Assembly (NCBI RefSeq): GCF_963675165.1
Contig: NC_087387.1
Location: 4,986,990 to 5,050,989 of the forward strand
Length of the DNA: 64,000 nucleotides
Origin: Halichondria panicea
Taxonomy: Eukaryota; Porifera; Demospongiae; Suberitida; Halichondriidae
Direction: 5' to 3'
Part shown: positions 49,109 through 60,539 of the stretch, one piece after another
How positions within the stretch are numbered: position 1 is the first letter of the stretch
Layout: the number at the start of each line of letters is the position of its first letter
Position numbers and translations under genes: made by a program
The notes under the pieces: generated by a model
Database searches by the model: none
The model's input: the letters and a program-made list of their open reading frames with translations, nothing else
What the model was told of the DNA's origin: nothing

Positions 49109-49870
49109 TAATGTCGGTAACACGGGTAATGTAGGTAATGTAGGTAACACTGGTAAGGTAGGTAACATGGGTAATGTAGGTAACAGGGGTAATGTAGGTA
49201 ATGTAGGTAGGTAACATGGGTAATGTACATGTAGGTAACACATTATAATTAGTAATTAAGTAGGTGTTACAGTCATTATAATTAGTGTGCAATTGCTGGG
49301 AAATCAGCAAACATGCTGGTTACATCATAGATTGAAGAGTTCAATCTATGGTTATATTAATTTAATTTGATGGCGACTATAGTTATTTTGATCTCTTTAT
49401 AAACGAAAACGAGTAAGTCGGTGCTCTTTGTCACTATAAGGAGAGTGTCGTTTCAAATTGTGTTCATCACATTATTGCATTATTGCAACCGCTAATTATT
49501 ACCACTGTTACAAAATACCTACCTATATAATGCGTAGCTATGTACATGCATTACTGCATCTAATTAACTGCATTACCTATAATACATTATATACCCGTGT
49601 TACCTACATTACCTATGTTACCTACGTTACCTACATTACCTGTGTTACCTACATTACCTACATTACCAGTGTTACCTACATTACCTACATTACCAGTGTT
49701 ACCTACATTACCTACCTTACCAGTGTTACCTACATTACCTACCTTACCAGCATTACCTACATTACCAGCATTACCTACATTATCCGTGTTACCTACATTA
49801 CCAGCATTACCTACCTTACCAGCATTACCTGTGTTACCTACATTACCCGTGTTACCTACAGTTCATTTAG
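49109..49870. repeat. Inverted TTACCTACA minisatellite arms
   Basis: 49109-49240 consists of GTAGGTAAC(A/C)-type 9-15 bp units; 49583-49865 holds the same units in the opposite orientation (GTTACCTACATTACC). The roughly 340 bp between includes a short hairpin (49325-49352). Translated frames (LPTLPTLP and VTYITYIT) are repeat artefacts. Confidence 0.85.
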
Positions 49871-50535
49871 TCTAGAGAGTAGATTACCACAAATGTGTGA
49901 GTAGTTGTACTTAAATGTAAATATCTTTTGATTGAAGTATTTCTAAGAAATGGTGTTGATACCCGTGTGTAGATGAATGACTGAACTACAACATATCCAA
50001 AAATGTTTCCATGGAAACATAAGGTGGTGGGTTTGTGGTGATTAATAGAACAACAGCAAATTGTTATAGTGGGTAATCGGTTAGAGTAATAAAACAGTAA
50101 TCTTGTACAGCTAAGGTCCTAGACTTCATCACGTAATTGTTCAATGGTTTAAGTATCCTGGCCATCCCTTTATGGGTGTTACAAATGTTCACAGTGTTTA
50201 TAATTCATGATTTATTGGTTTTCAGGTACACTTTTGGTTAGAGTAATAACTTTTGAAAAATTAATAGCTTAGCTTTCAAATTTCTGTAGTAAGTTTACAG
50301 ATAAATGGGCTACATTTTGATACCAAGAACATCCTATATACTTATAGTATATAGAAAGTAGCTCTTTGTATGACTTTGTCAAGATATTTTTGTGATAAAT
50401 CAGTATTTACGGGAACAAATATCCAATAATGTTGCGGGTCTCTCACTCAAACAGGGGGGTTGGGGCGGCGTCTATATATAAATTTATAATTTCTCAAACA
50501 GGAAAATGACCAGTTCTGGAATACACGCAACCGTT
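49871..50535. other. Non-coding AT-rich stretch
   Basis: No exon, RNA gene or repeat structure that I can support. Confidence 0.5.
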
Positions 50536-50714
50536 TACCGTATAGCTGGTTATTTTCGAGGATTGGCCCAGAAACACAAACATTTAGTGCCTCGAAAATT
50601 GGTTTACATCCGGTATTGAGCCTTTCTACTATAGGGGTGTGGTCAATTGAACATCTATCCTCGAAATGCCAATCCGCGAACATTTAGTGCCTCGAAAATA
50701 ACCTGCTATACGGT
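50536..50714. mobile_element. 179-bp MITE, TACCGTATAGC ends
   Basis: Inverted ends TACCGTATAGCTGGTTATTT and ...AAATAACCTGCTATACGGT, about 25 bp with one or two mismatches. An internal direct repeat (CATTTAGTGCCTCGAAAAT) occurs twice. Confidence 0.75.
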
Positions 50715-50825
50715 GGAAACTTTGATTGAAGGTTCTAGCCCATCTGATAGCTACTAGAAAGATCAGTGCTCCTCGTATGAGCCTAGAGTTGTGATGGCGA
50801 TTATCTCTCCTCTCTTCATTTCTAA

Positions 50826-51027
50826 TACCGTACAGCGCGAAATTTTCAAGGCACTTATATTCCGTGGATTGGCCTCTAAAAGTATTTCGTTGCACAAGTT
50901 CGCAGAATGACTGCTTACCAGAAGCCATGCCTTTACGTCATACATGACTTGTAACAGGTAATTCTACTTCGTGGACTTAATTTTCGGCTAACCCACGAAA
51001 TCCGCGAAATTTTCGTGCTATACGGTA
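50826..51027. mobile_element. 202-bp MITE, related to the previous one
   Basis: Ends TACCGTACAGCGCGAAATTT and ...AAATTTTCGTGCTATACGGTA form an imperfect inverted repeat. Same end motif as 50536-50714. Confidence 0.65.
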
Positions 51028-51413
51028 GTTTAATCAACCACGTTGGTAACCATAAGTACTAAAAACTTTACTACTGTAGCAGTTAATTTTCGTTGGGTAA
51101 AGAATTCGAAAAAATTGAACGTGAACGGTGCATGGTTGGTTACCAGGCCTTCCTCTAGTGAGAGGGACTGCGATCGAGGCTAGTGAGAATGTAGCTGCAC
51201 TTGAATACGTATGTGTAGCCTAAAAGTATTCCTTCCGTTTGTGTCTCTATGAGCACACTAGCTGGTGCAAGAGACCTTACAGTTAACGAACACACCAACA
51301 AAACAATGGGCAACTTCATTGTTCTTAAACATTTCTTTTGAGCGTTAATACAGTGAGTGAAGACGATTATGAGAATGCAATGTGACTGTGTGTTTATTTC
51401 CTGCAGTGTCCCG

Positions 51414-53208
51414 TGGTGATGTGAGCGGGGTTATATGGCTACTGGCGATACCTCGAGAAAAAAAAAAGCGAGATGAAGGCCGTACCTCAAAGGTGTCTTG
51501 GAAACCGGCCGAATGAAACGAATGAACGTCCTTTTGAAAAGGGGAAAACACAAAACATACACTAATTCTATACATTAATTACAAACGTTCTTGAAAACAA
51601 ACACTAATTGATTGTATTCCTGCGTTGTTATTGATGCTCACTTATCACTCCCACTCAGTAGCTTGTCACTAGCTCTCGCTTGTTGTTTTGCAATTATGTT
51701 GTCAATTATATAATGGTCATGCACATAACTTACAAAATGAGTGCAAGCGTGCGCTATAGCTTGCTAATGCCTCTCAACACTATAGTAGAGGTATATAAAT
51801 AATTTGCATTTCAAATTGAGTTTTTCATTATAAATGGGTTGTTTTTACAATAGGATACCAATCATGTATGTTAACAACTGTGGACCATCTGCCTTATAAT
51901 TATGGTCAGATGGTTTCGGCCTTATTGGGCCTCATCAGCACAGTGCAGTTGCATGGTATGATTATGCAATAGTTAGACACTGTTTAGGAAGTTTCTGCAT
52001 GATTTAGAAGCCCAAAGGGCTGGTCGTATTATCTCGAACGCAGTGCCCTGAGGACTTCTAAATCACGTGGAAACTTCCTAAACAGTGTCTAAGCATTTTA
52101 GATCATAGCAACCATGAGTATTTAGTCAATTAGATTTGAATGTTCTTATCTCTACATGATTTTCTAAGTGAAGTATATACATGATTTTCTAAGTAAGTAT
52201 ATACATGATTTTCTAAGTTGGATAGAACACTTAATTCCTTTAGCCAATCAAATTGCAGTATTTATGGCAAACATGATGGTGATGTGAGCGGGGTTATATG
52301 GCTACTGGCGATACCTCGAAAAAAAAAAAGCGAGATGAAGGCCGTACCTCAAAGGTGTCTTGGAAACCGGCCGAATGAACGTCTTTTGAAAAGGGGAAAA
52401 CAAAACATACACTAGCTAATTCTATACATTAATTACAAACGCTCTTGAAAACAAACACTAATTGATTGTATTCCTGCGTTGTTATTGATGCTCACTTATC
52501 ACTCCCACTCAGTAGCTTGTCACTAGCTCTCGCTTGTTGTTTTGCAATTATGTTGTCAAATTATATAATGGTCATGCACATAACTTACATGAGTGTTGCA
52601 AGCGTGCGCTATAGCTTGCTAATGCCTCTCAACACTATAGTAGAGGTAAATAATTTGCATTTCAAATTGAGTTTTTCAGTTGTTTTTACAATAGGATGCC
52701 AATCATGTATGTTAACAACTGTGGACCATCTGCCTTATAATTATGGTCAGATGGTTTCGGCCTTATTGGGCCTCATCAGCACAGTGCAGTTGCATGGTAT
52801 GATTTAGCCTCGGTCCCAGGCCGATTTTTTTTTAATAGAACAAAGTTGAAAAATACGCGACCTAGCGTTCAATTGGAGACAGATCGGCCTGGAGTCGAGG
52901 CTAGGTATGATTATGCAATAGTTAGACACTGTTTAGGAAGTTTCTGCATGATTTAGAAGCCCAAAGGGCTGGTCGTAGTATCTCGAACGCAGTGCCCTGA
53001 GGACTTCTAAATCACGTGGAAACTTCCTAAACAGTGTCTAAGCATTTTAGATCATAGCAACCATGGGTATTAAATTTTAGCCAATCAGATTTGAATGTTC
53101 TTATCTCTACATGATTTTCTAAGTGAAGTATATACATGATTTTCTAAGTTGGATAGAACACTTAATTCCTTTAGCCAATCAAATTGCAGTATTTATGACA
53201 AACATGAT
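51414..53208. repeat. Tandem segmental duplication (2 x about 0.86 kb)
   Basis: Copy 1 (51414-52276) and copy 2 (52277-53208) are nearly identical, head to tail; both begin GGTGATGTGAGCGGGGTTAT and end near TTTATG(G/A)CAAACATGAT. Each contains a hairpin MITE (51970-52092 and 52919-53041; ends TAGTTAGACACTGTTTAGG). Copy 2 alone carries the 99-bp insertion at 52805-52903. No coding sequence recognised. Confidence 0.9.
52805..52903. mobile_element. 99-bp Mutator-like MITE with 9-bp TSD
   Basis: Ends TAGCCTCGGTCCCAGGCCGA and its inverse, matching the TIR of the 5.78-kb element. It is flanked by a perfect 9-bp repeat GGTATGATT (52796-52804, 52904-52912). The first copy of the tandem duplication (51955-51965) shows the unoccupied site. 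Confidence 0.92.
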
Positions 53209-53970
53209 CTAAGCATCAGAGGAGGTTGGACACGATCACGTGCACCACTTTTTTTGCTGAGCTGGCATAGAAATTGACAAGGGTTTTCCATGTAAACTTC
53301 TAGCTGGTGTTGCACGGTCATTGGAGACTGAAAGCAACATTTATGTATCTCTCTGGCTATCATTAACCAACCCGATCCCCATGCAGCGATCCCCTCTATT
53401 CTGGCGAGTTATCAGTGCATATAGTGTTTACCAGATTCTTGTCAGCCAGTACAGTACAAGCTACATGCAGCACCGCTGAGCTATACTCTACCCTATAGTC
53501 TAGCTAATCCTGGTCCAACTAGACAACAGTTATAAGCTAGCAAAGTAACAGTAGCCATACATTCTTTTTACAGTTGCTCGGTATCCATGGTAACCTGAGC
53601 AGAGACATCACATACGTCACAAAATTGATGACGCGTGGCCAACCTCCTCTGTCTAAGTATACTTAGCACCTCAGGTGCTGATGCCTCGGTGGAGATGCCA
53701 AAGCTACGTACATATAACATAAAGCAACTAATAGCTTTTTTAAATTTACATGACAACATACATTTTACTGCGCATGCAAACTCAAAGAATGGGTAACGAT
53801 CAACCAATTGACACTCCGTAAACAAACGTGCTCTTCTGAAAAGGCTGCAATGACATTCCAAGTAAGCAAAACTGTGAACATTATTTTGCAAATCCACGAA
53901 TTAAGTCGAAGACAAAGGATACTTACTTGTGACTTGTTGGCTGAGCTAATATGAACCAAATGTTTGTCAG

Positions 53971-54007
<37 letters not shown>

Positions 54008-54640
54008 AATGAGGATATTCAAGGTCAATTCAAATCTGCTTCCAGCGGACTTAATTATCTCCAACCCCCTCACTAGTGGTTAGAGGTAAGAAAGAGAGAG
54101 CGGAATGCAAATAAGTTATCAGGAATCCTTTTAATTGACCCTGACTATCCTCCTGTGCACAGTGCACGGTGTGTGTGTACATGTGTGTGTGTGGGGGGGA
54201 GGGGTCATGGCTGAGTGCACTTCAACTTTTAACTTCTGCCACCAACTTGAAATCCTCCATTGTATGGCATACTATTTGTTCTAAAAGTATGCTAAGAATA
54301 GGGGGGCTAAATTTTGTATTTGTGTGGCGACAAGTTAAAAACAGTGGCGCTAATTTTGTGGGGCTACTCAAAAGAGAGTGGGGTTAAACTTCGTGTTTGT
54401 GTGACGGCAAGCTCATGCTGATTGTGTGTTCAACAAATAAAAAGAGTGGCCTAAACGCATAGCCAGCCCCCACAACAAGATGACAAAAAAAATGCAAGTA
54501 TGGGTCAACAGGTTAAGCCACAAAGACTGTGCCCGCGTAAACCGATATTATCACGCCAGCATCTCCACCCGACCTTCGGATTCAACTGACGACCTTTAAA
54601 TGTGAACTACGTGCCTATAATCTAAGGGGGTACTGTATAT
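53209..54640. other. Non-coding; GT microsatellite
   Basis: A (GT)n tract lies at 53972-54004 and GT/G-rich runs at 54170-54200. ORFs on either strand (e.g. 53568-53897) show no domain resemblance or splice support. Confidence 0.45.
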
Positions 54641-54880
54641 TGACTTACATGTACTCTCTCTTATCGGTGAGTCTTCTCTCGATCTTTGTCGTTCTCAATC
54701 TGGGTGACCTGGGCAGCCATTTTCTTGAAATTCTCTTGCCACCTCCATCAGCATACGACTGGTGCTACGAGCAATCTGATTCTATGGAGAAACTCACTGG
54801 TGTGCTTGAGCTGCAGAAAAGGAAATATTGCAGTCGCACTGAGCCAAAACACACGGTAAAGACCCACTAGAGTGCTAAGG
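54640..54880 (-). pseudogene. Decayed exon copy, paralogue at 61.44 kb
   Basis: On the minus strand 54680-54735 reads MAAQVTQIENDKDREK; 61440-61520 reads the closely related AAQ-VAQIESDKCRE in a broken frame. Upstream flanks of both contain the same CTGCAGCTCAAGCACACC block. The original protein is not recognised; the motif looks like a short coiled-coil start. Confidence 0.35.
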
Positions 54881-55027
54881 TTGATATAGGCCACCATGCA
54901 CAGAGAAAACACATCACCTACGTTAGCTAGTATACACTCTGTGAAATAGAATCCCATCTCTCTGGTTAGAAAACACTACAATGTAGCTAGCTAGGTAATA
55001 TTACTGTGTACCAAAACACTTCCTTAC

Positions 55028-55144
55028 GTGCAAGGTCCTCCTCACTGGTCTGTGTACACTCTATAACAGATGTAGCTGCAATCCACTGCTGGAACTGCCC
55101 AAGGAGATATTTTATATAGCACACTCTCCTCTCAGAAGATCCTC
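55028..55144 (-). CDS. Isolated phase 1-1 exon, unidentified
   Basis: Acceptor CTCTAG, then 117 bp open (GGSSERRVCYIKYLLGQFQQ, then WIAATSVIECTQTSEEDLA), then a GTAAGG donor. The amphipathic, helix-like sequence and good splice sites argue for a real exon. No family recognised and no partner exons assigned. Confidence 0.4.
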
Positions 55145-55530
55145 CTAGAGTCGTGCACCCCTGCCACATGCCCCTACACGTAAACAGAATGGGAACTTTA
55201 TTCTAACTGCTAGAAGTGGTAAACATCAAGAAGCAATAAAGTATACAAAGGGGCTGTAAATGGAAGCATCAGTCAACCAATAAACACATCCTCTCTACTC
55301 AGAGTGGGTACATTTGGTAATACTTTAGAGCACTTGGGTAAAAGCAGCAGTCACACTGAGCCAAAACAGACGGTAAAGACCCACTAGACAATAAATATTA
55401 AGCGACACACGAGTCCTACGTAGCTCTGATAAAGAGTTGATTGTACAACCTAACACAACTATTATCACTGTATACTCACCAGACTCGTAGCTGGTCACAA
55501 GTTCCTTTGCTACATGTACTTGCTCCTCTC

Positions 55531-55655
55531 CTATGTTACTGAGACGAGATTGGCCAGCTCACTCCATGTTGGTCGTCCAGACCAACCCTTCATCCATTGG
55601 TCAATCACTTCTGTCAAGCAGCCAGCACTGTCGTTGGGACACGAATCACAACACA
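55531..55655 (-). CDS. Terminal exon with death-domain-like C-terminus
   Basis: Acceptor TTTTTTGTCTCAG, then 40 codons ending at TAG. The sequence includes GCLTEVIDQWMKGWSGRPTW followed by SELANLV; L-x-x-V-(I/L)-x-x-W-x(5-7)-P-T-W-x-x-L is the pattern of the last two helices of death domains. The first helices would lie in upstream exons (higher coordinates), which I could not identify. The surrounding 55-57 kb is repeat-laden, so the gene may be broken. Confidence 0.45.
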
Positions 55656-56628
55656 CTGAGACAAAAAAATACGGTAAATACCCCCTACACAATAAATTGG
55701 CTTCATCTCCAATGGGTATATAGGGTCACGCTTTCACAAGCTAATTTGTTCTCTGCAAGGACAAGAGATGCATATCAGTACTACTGTTAGCACACACGAC
55801 GACATGTATATAAAGAGGCTAGCTCTGAACCAGGTTTCTTGGTCTGGCTAGCTAACTCATACCTCCCCATGTAAGACACAGAAATGCGTGGGTAGAAGGA
55901 CATGAGGGGATGGTGATATCCAATGGTTTAGAGTTAGAGGTACACAGTTGGAGGATCACAACCATTTGTAACTGACTACCAGTTGAGTAGGGATCGCTGT
56001 GACCCTCCACGGAGCTATGAAATTGGGTGGAACCACCTACATGTAGCATGATGATGTGGACACAATAAAGTGCAGATTTCCCCAGCAAGTATTGGTGTTC
56101 AAACCACCTTGGCAAACAAGCCGCTTCCTACATATAAGTCCCTGTGATGAAGCTTATTTCACTCATGTTTGTGCGTCTTTCTGTGATCTCTATTGTTATC
56201 TGAACTCTGTCCAATAACTCTTCCCCATTTTTGTTTTTTGCACTTGTTATACCTATTATTCTCGAATGTATGTCACAGTTCAAGAGCACATGCCCTACTC
56301 TCCCAAAAATGTTTTTTGCACTTGTTATACCATTATTCTCGAATGTATGTCACAGTTCAAGAGCAGAAGAGGTATACGACACACGTGCCTCGATTAGTGG
56401 GTAAAGACTTTAGAATGGATAAGTAACAGTCACAATGAGCCAAAACAGCCAGTAAAGACCCACTAGACAATAAATGCTATGTGAGACGGAGGTCCTATCT
56501 CTGATAAAGAGTCGATCATACATTATTATAACACTATAATGGAACACAGGGGGGGGCAGAGCGTATACAACACATAAAAAGTCTAACGAAACACAGGGGG
56601 GGGGTACAGCGTATGCAACAGCTTGTTT
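55656..56628. other. Non-coding or undetermined
   Basis: An 87-codon minus-strand ORF (55852-56115, containing GSQLQMVVILQLCTSNSKPL and ending near a GTATGAG donor) might be an exon of the death-domain gene, but no acceptor is convincing. A fragment GAGCCAAAACAG...GTAAAGACCCACTAGA recurs at 54840, 55357 and 56436, marking a local repeat. Confidence 0.35.
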
Positions 56629-57145
56629 AACCATAGATACAGGAAGAGAGGGATTGGCAACGGATCACGTGCGCCCATAAGCCACATATAAAATTACATG
56701 AAATCAATACAGAGCTTGACAAGCCATCCGTGTTTCCCTCCCCAACGCGGTAGAACAACCTTTACGAACCTTTCCAAGCCCTTCTATTCGATGCCCCTTG
56801 CTTGTAGGCATCATTATTTTAGAGATGACAAAAACATAATTTCGATTGTTGTGAAGTAGCTAGAGGTACATGCGACACTATGTACCTCCTGCTACTATAA
56901 TATAGCTAGAGCTGCCTAACTAAGTAGTGTACTGTGTAGCATATGGCCTAAAGCACTGCATTGAACTGAAAGTCAAGCAGCAAAATTCTTATACTGACAG
57001 TAAAAACAATCGTTTGTCTCTTATTTTGTGTCTGGCCATTTTTCCCAACGTTGAAAGTAGGCGGCTTCAATTAAACCGCAGGGAAACACGGATGGCTATT
57101 CGAGGCGCTTTTGTTACCAATCCCTCTCTTCCTGTATCTATGGTT
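56629..57145. mobile_element. 517-bp MITE with TTTAA target duplication
   Basis: Ends AACCATAGATACAGGAAGAG and the exact inverse (29 bp). The paralogous segment at 60535-60550 reads GCTTGTTTAATACAAAAAGT without the insert, so the element duplicated TTTAA (or TTAA) on entry. The ends resemble those of 31099-31804. Confidence 0.85.
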
Positions 57146-57149
57146 TAAC

Positions 57150-57500
57150 ATAAAGTACGTTAGTGTCTAATTGAGCACAGGGGGGAGGGCACAGCGTATA
57201 CAACAGCTCGTAACATTGGCCTGTGACCCTATTATAAATGATGCTACCAAAAGTGAGTGGGAGATATACATGCTGTGCAGGTGCACCTGAAAACGGGTTT
57301 TCTATAGAGAGGCTTTATTTGCTTATTTGCTTATTTGCCTGATTGAGAGGCATCTTTGTGTAGGAACATTTGCATTGGATGACTCGATCTAAAGTACACG
57401 TACATGTACATGCAAGCTTCGTACTCTGAAAACATCATAGTTGTCATCTCCACCTGAGGCTAAGAGCTGACCGTCAGGTGACCATCTGAGCCTGCATAGT
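57150..57500. repeat. Segmental duplicate of 60540-60890 with WD40 fragment
   Basis: About 330 bp is nearly identical to 60550-60885. On the minus strand 57441-57495 reads LRWSPDGQLLASGGDDN, the signature of a WD40 blade of the Cdc20/Cdh1 type, but an 11-bp deletion relative to the other copy removes the downstream splice donor. Confidence 0.7.
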
Positions 57501-57504
57501 ATCT

Positions 57505-59095
57505 AGGGATTACCCGTGGGTCACCCAAAGGTATACCCCAGCATGTACCAGTATGCCCAGAGTAACTATAGTACCGTAGTATCTAGGCATGACCCCGTGG
57601 GTCACCCAAAGGTATACCCCAGCATGTACCAGTATGCCCAGAGTAACTATAGTACCATAGTATCTAGGGATCACCCATGGGTCACCCAAAGGTATACCCC
57701 AGCACGTACCAGTATGCCCAAAGTAACTATAGTACCATAGTATCTAGGGATTACCCGTGGGTCACCCAAAGGTATACCCCGGCACGTACCAGTATGCCCA
57801 GAGTAACTATAGTACCATAGTATCTAGGCATGACCCGTGGGTCACCCAAAGGTATACCCCGGCACGTACCAGTATGCCCAGAGTAACTATAGTACCATAG
57901 TATCTAGGCATGACCCGTGGGTCACCCAAAGGTATACCCCGGCATGTACCAGTATGCCCAGAGTAACTATAGTACCATATTATCTAGGGATTACCCGTGG
58001 GTCACCCAAAGGTATACCCCGGCACGTACCAGTATGCCCAGAGTAACTATAGTACCATAGTATCTAGGGATTACCCGTGGGTCATCCAAAGGTATACCCC
58101 GGCACGTACCAGTATGCCCAGAGTAACTATAGTACCATATTATCTAGGGATTACCCGTGGGTCACCCAAAGGTATACCCCGGCACGTACCAGTATGCCCA
58201 GAGTAACTATAGTACCATAGTATCTAGGCATGACCCGTGGGTCACCCAAAGGTATACCCCAGCAGGTACCAGTATGCCCAGAGTAACTATAGTACCATAG
58301 TATCTAGGGATTACCCGTGGGTCACCCAAAGGTATACCCCGGCACGTACCAGTATGCCCAGAGTAACTATAGTATCATAGTATCTAGGGATTACCCGTGG
58401 GTCACCCAAAGGTATACCCCGGCACGTACCAGTATGCCCAGAGTAACTATAGTACCATAGTATCTAGGCATGACCCGTGAGTCACCCAAAGGTATACCCC
58501 AGCATGTACCAGTACGCCCAGAGTAACTATAGTACCGTAGTATCTAGGCATGACCCCGTGGGTCACCCAAAGGTATACCCCAGCATGTACCAGTATGCCC
58601 CAAGTAACTATAGTACCATAGTATCTAGGCATGACCCGTGGGTCACCCAAAGGTATACCCCAGCATGTACCAGTATGCCCAGAGTAACTATAGTACCATA
58701 GCAGGGTGTCATACAGGGGGGGGGGGGAAGGGGGGATATCCCCCCCCTATCTCCAATTTCCCCCCCCTTTTTTGCTGACTGAGGGTCCATAGCTGGCAAT
58801 TTTACATACTATGAAATAACAGTTGACCTTTTTTTTAGCAAAATTTTCTGGTTACTTTTCTTATTTCCCCCCTCTACTTCAAAATCCTGTATGACACCCT
58901 GCATAGTATCTAGGGATTACTCGTGGGTCACCCAAAGGTATACCCCAGCATGTACCAGTATGCCCAGAGTAACTATAGTACCATAGTATCTAGGCATGAC
59001 CCGTGGGTCACCCAAAGGTATACCCCAGCATGTACCAGTATGCCCAGAGTAACTATAGTACCATAGTATCTAGGGATTACCCGTGGGTCACCCAA
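57505..59095. repeat. 80-bp minisatellite, about 17 units
   Basis: Head-to-tail 80-bp units (GGGTCACCCAAAGGTATACC, AGTATGCCCAGAGTAACTAT). 80 is not a multiple of three, so open frames rotate and are not coding. Two sub-variants alternate (CTAGGGATTACCCG versus CTAGGCATGACCCG). Interrupted at 58702-58901 by a MITE. Confidence 0.95.
58702..58901. mobile_element. 200-bp MITE inside the minisatellite
   Basis: Perfect 16-bp inverted ends CAGGGTGTCATACAGG, flanked by the 5-bp repeat CATAG (58697-58701, 58902-58906); every intact repeat unit shows the empty site. The interior has long G and C homopolymers. Confidence 0.92.
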
Positions 59096-60042
59096 ATATA
59101 AAATGTTAGTAATTCACAATCAGGGCCTACACACACAAAGTCATTGGTTCTTGTGCATGATCGAGGCTGGTAGCATGATCTTTGAAGTTGGACGCTCGAA
59201 GATTTCTTGAGCCATCAATAAACTCCTAGTTAAGTTTCTTAAGCCTGATAGCTATCTTGAAACTTTGTAGAGAGACCTACCAGCCAAGAGAGAGAATGAC
59301 CCACCAACCAGAGAAAGAGAGAGACTAACCGGAGAGAGAGACCCACCAGCCAGAGTGAAAGAAAGACCAAAGACAGTGAGAGACCTAGCAAGAGAGTAAG
59401 AGTAAACTCAGAACTTTAGACAGTCCGCTTGTTCTCAGCTAAATGTACTGATTTATTTGTCCACATTTCTTGAGTCTTTTTGTAGCTTATTCTGAGCTAC
59501 TAGAACTCTGGTAAAGGGCTCTTACTAGTGCTATAGAGCTAGAACAGCTAGCCCCTAGCTAGCTAGCTACGTACATATATATATCTCTGGCTAGCTACAT
59601 AGCTCTGCTCTGACAAAATGTCTGACTAACACGTGCAATGACAGGTCACGTGCAAATAATGACCGGATTTGTCTGTTGTTTGGGTGTAATTTCGAGCCCT
59701 GCCTTTGGGTGACCCACGGGTCATCCCTAGATACTATGGTACTATAGTTACTTTGGGCATACTGGCACGTGCTGGGGTATACCTTTGGGTGACCCACGGG
59801 TCATGCCTAGATACTATGGTACTATAGTTACTCTGGGCATACTGGTACATGCTAGGGTACCTACATGTACATGGTATAATGTGCTGATCATGCTGGTCCC
59901 ATAGTATATTAGTTGGACCCTTATGATGCACTTACTACGCCTGATGGCACTACTGGACAACCCTGCTACATACGTACATGTACAAGACCCCTCACATAGA
60001 ATACATGTATGTGTGGTGTGGTGTGAGGTGTGTGTTGCTCAC
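59096..60042. repeat. Spacer with inverted minisatellite units
   Basis: GA-rich imperfect repeats at 59270-59400 (AGAGAGA...ACCAGCC). At 59700-59860 two units of the 80-bp minisatellite occur in the opposite orientation. No gene. Confidence 0.75.
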
Positions 60043-60151
60043 TTTAAGGAAAAGCTTCTTCTCTTTAAAGACGTGAACAACATTGATCTTGGACTGGAGC
60101 ACCAGCCCTGACATAACCAGACTTAGGGCACGCACATTCAGATCCAGCTCA
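60043..60151 (-). CDS. Isolated exon, unidentified
   Basis: Acceptor CTTATCAG, 109 bp open (GAG CTG GAT... encoding ELDLNVRALSLVMSGLVLQS, then KINVVHVFKEKK), then a GTGAGC donor. Regular helical or beta-strand hydrophobicity and clean splice sites suggest a genuine exon. Unrecognised; it might belong with the WD40 or death-domain fragments on the same strand. Confidence 0.4.
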
Positions 60152-60539
60152 CTGATAAGGAGGGAGGGGCATGATAAATACAACCACTTACACTGTACTT
60201 GTACTGTATCTTCACTGGACTATACTAGTTGCATGTCTATAACTGCTGCAACAAAAGTCTCACAACCCTATACATGTAGCTCATACATGTACATGAACAT
60301 GTAATCCCTATAATTATGCATGCACATGTAGATGCAATAGAAGTACAGTGCAAACAGGTTTAGTACATGTACACATTAAACGTACATTATCTGTGAGGGG
60401 TACCGGGAACGCTAATTAAACACGGGGGGGCACAGCGTATACAACATACAAAAAGTACGTTATAGTCTAACGAAACACGGGCACAGCGTATACAACATAC
60501 AGAACACAGGGGGGGGGAGGTACAGCATATGCAACAGCT

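Noticed and set aside
49458..49904. 148-codon VTYITYIT ORF and overlapping LPTLPTLP ORF
   Set aside because: Translation of the TTACCTACA minisatellite.
53568..54073. Overlapping minus-strand ORFs of about 100 codons
   Set aside because: No domain pattern, no splice sites, and one frame runs through a GT microsatellite.
57516..58701. Repeated ORFs of the GHPKVYP...QYAQSNYST type on both strands
   Set aside because: They come from an 80-bp minisatellite whose length is not a multiple of three; frames rotate between units and there is no start or splice context.
57505..59095. Possible CRISPR-like regular repeats
   Set aside because: Units are contiguous with no unique spacers, and the genome is eukaryotic.
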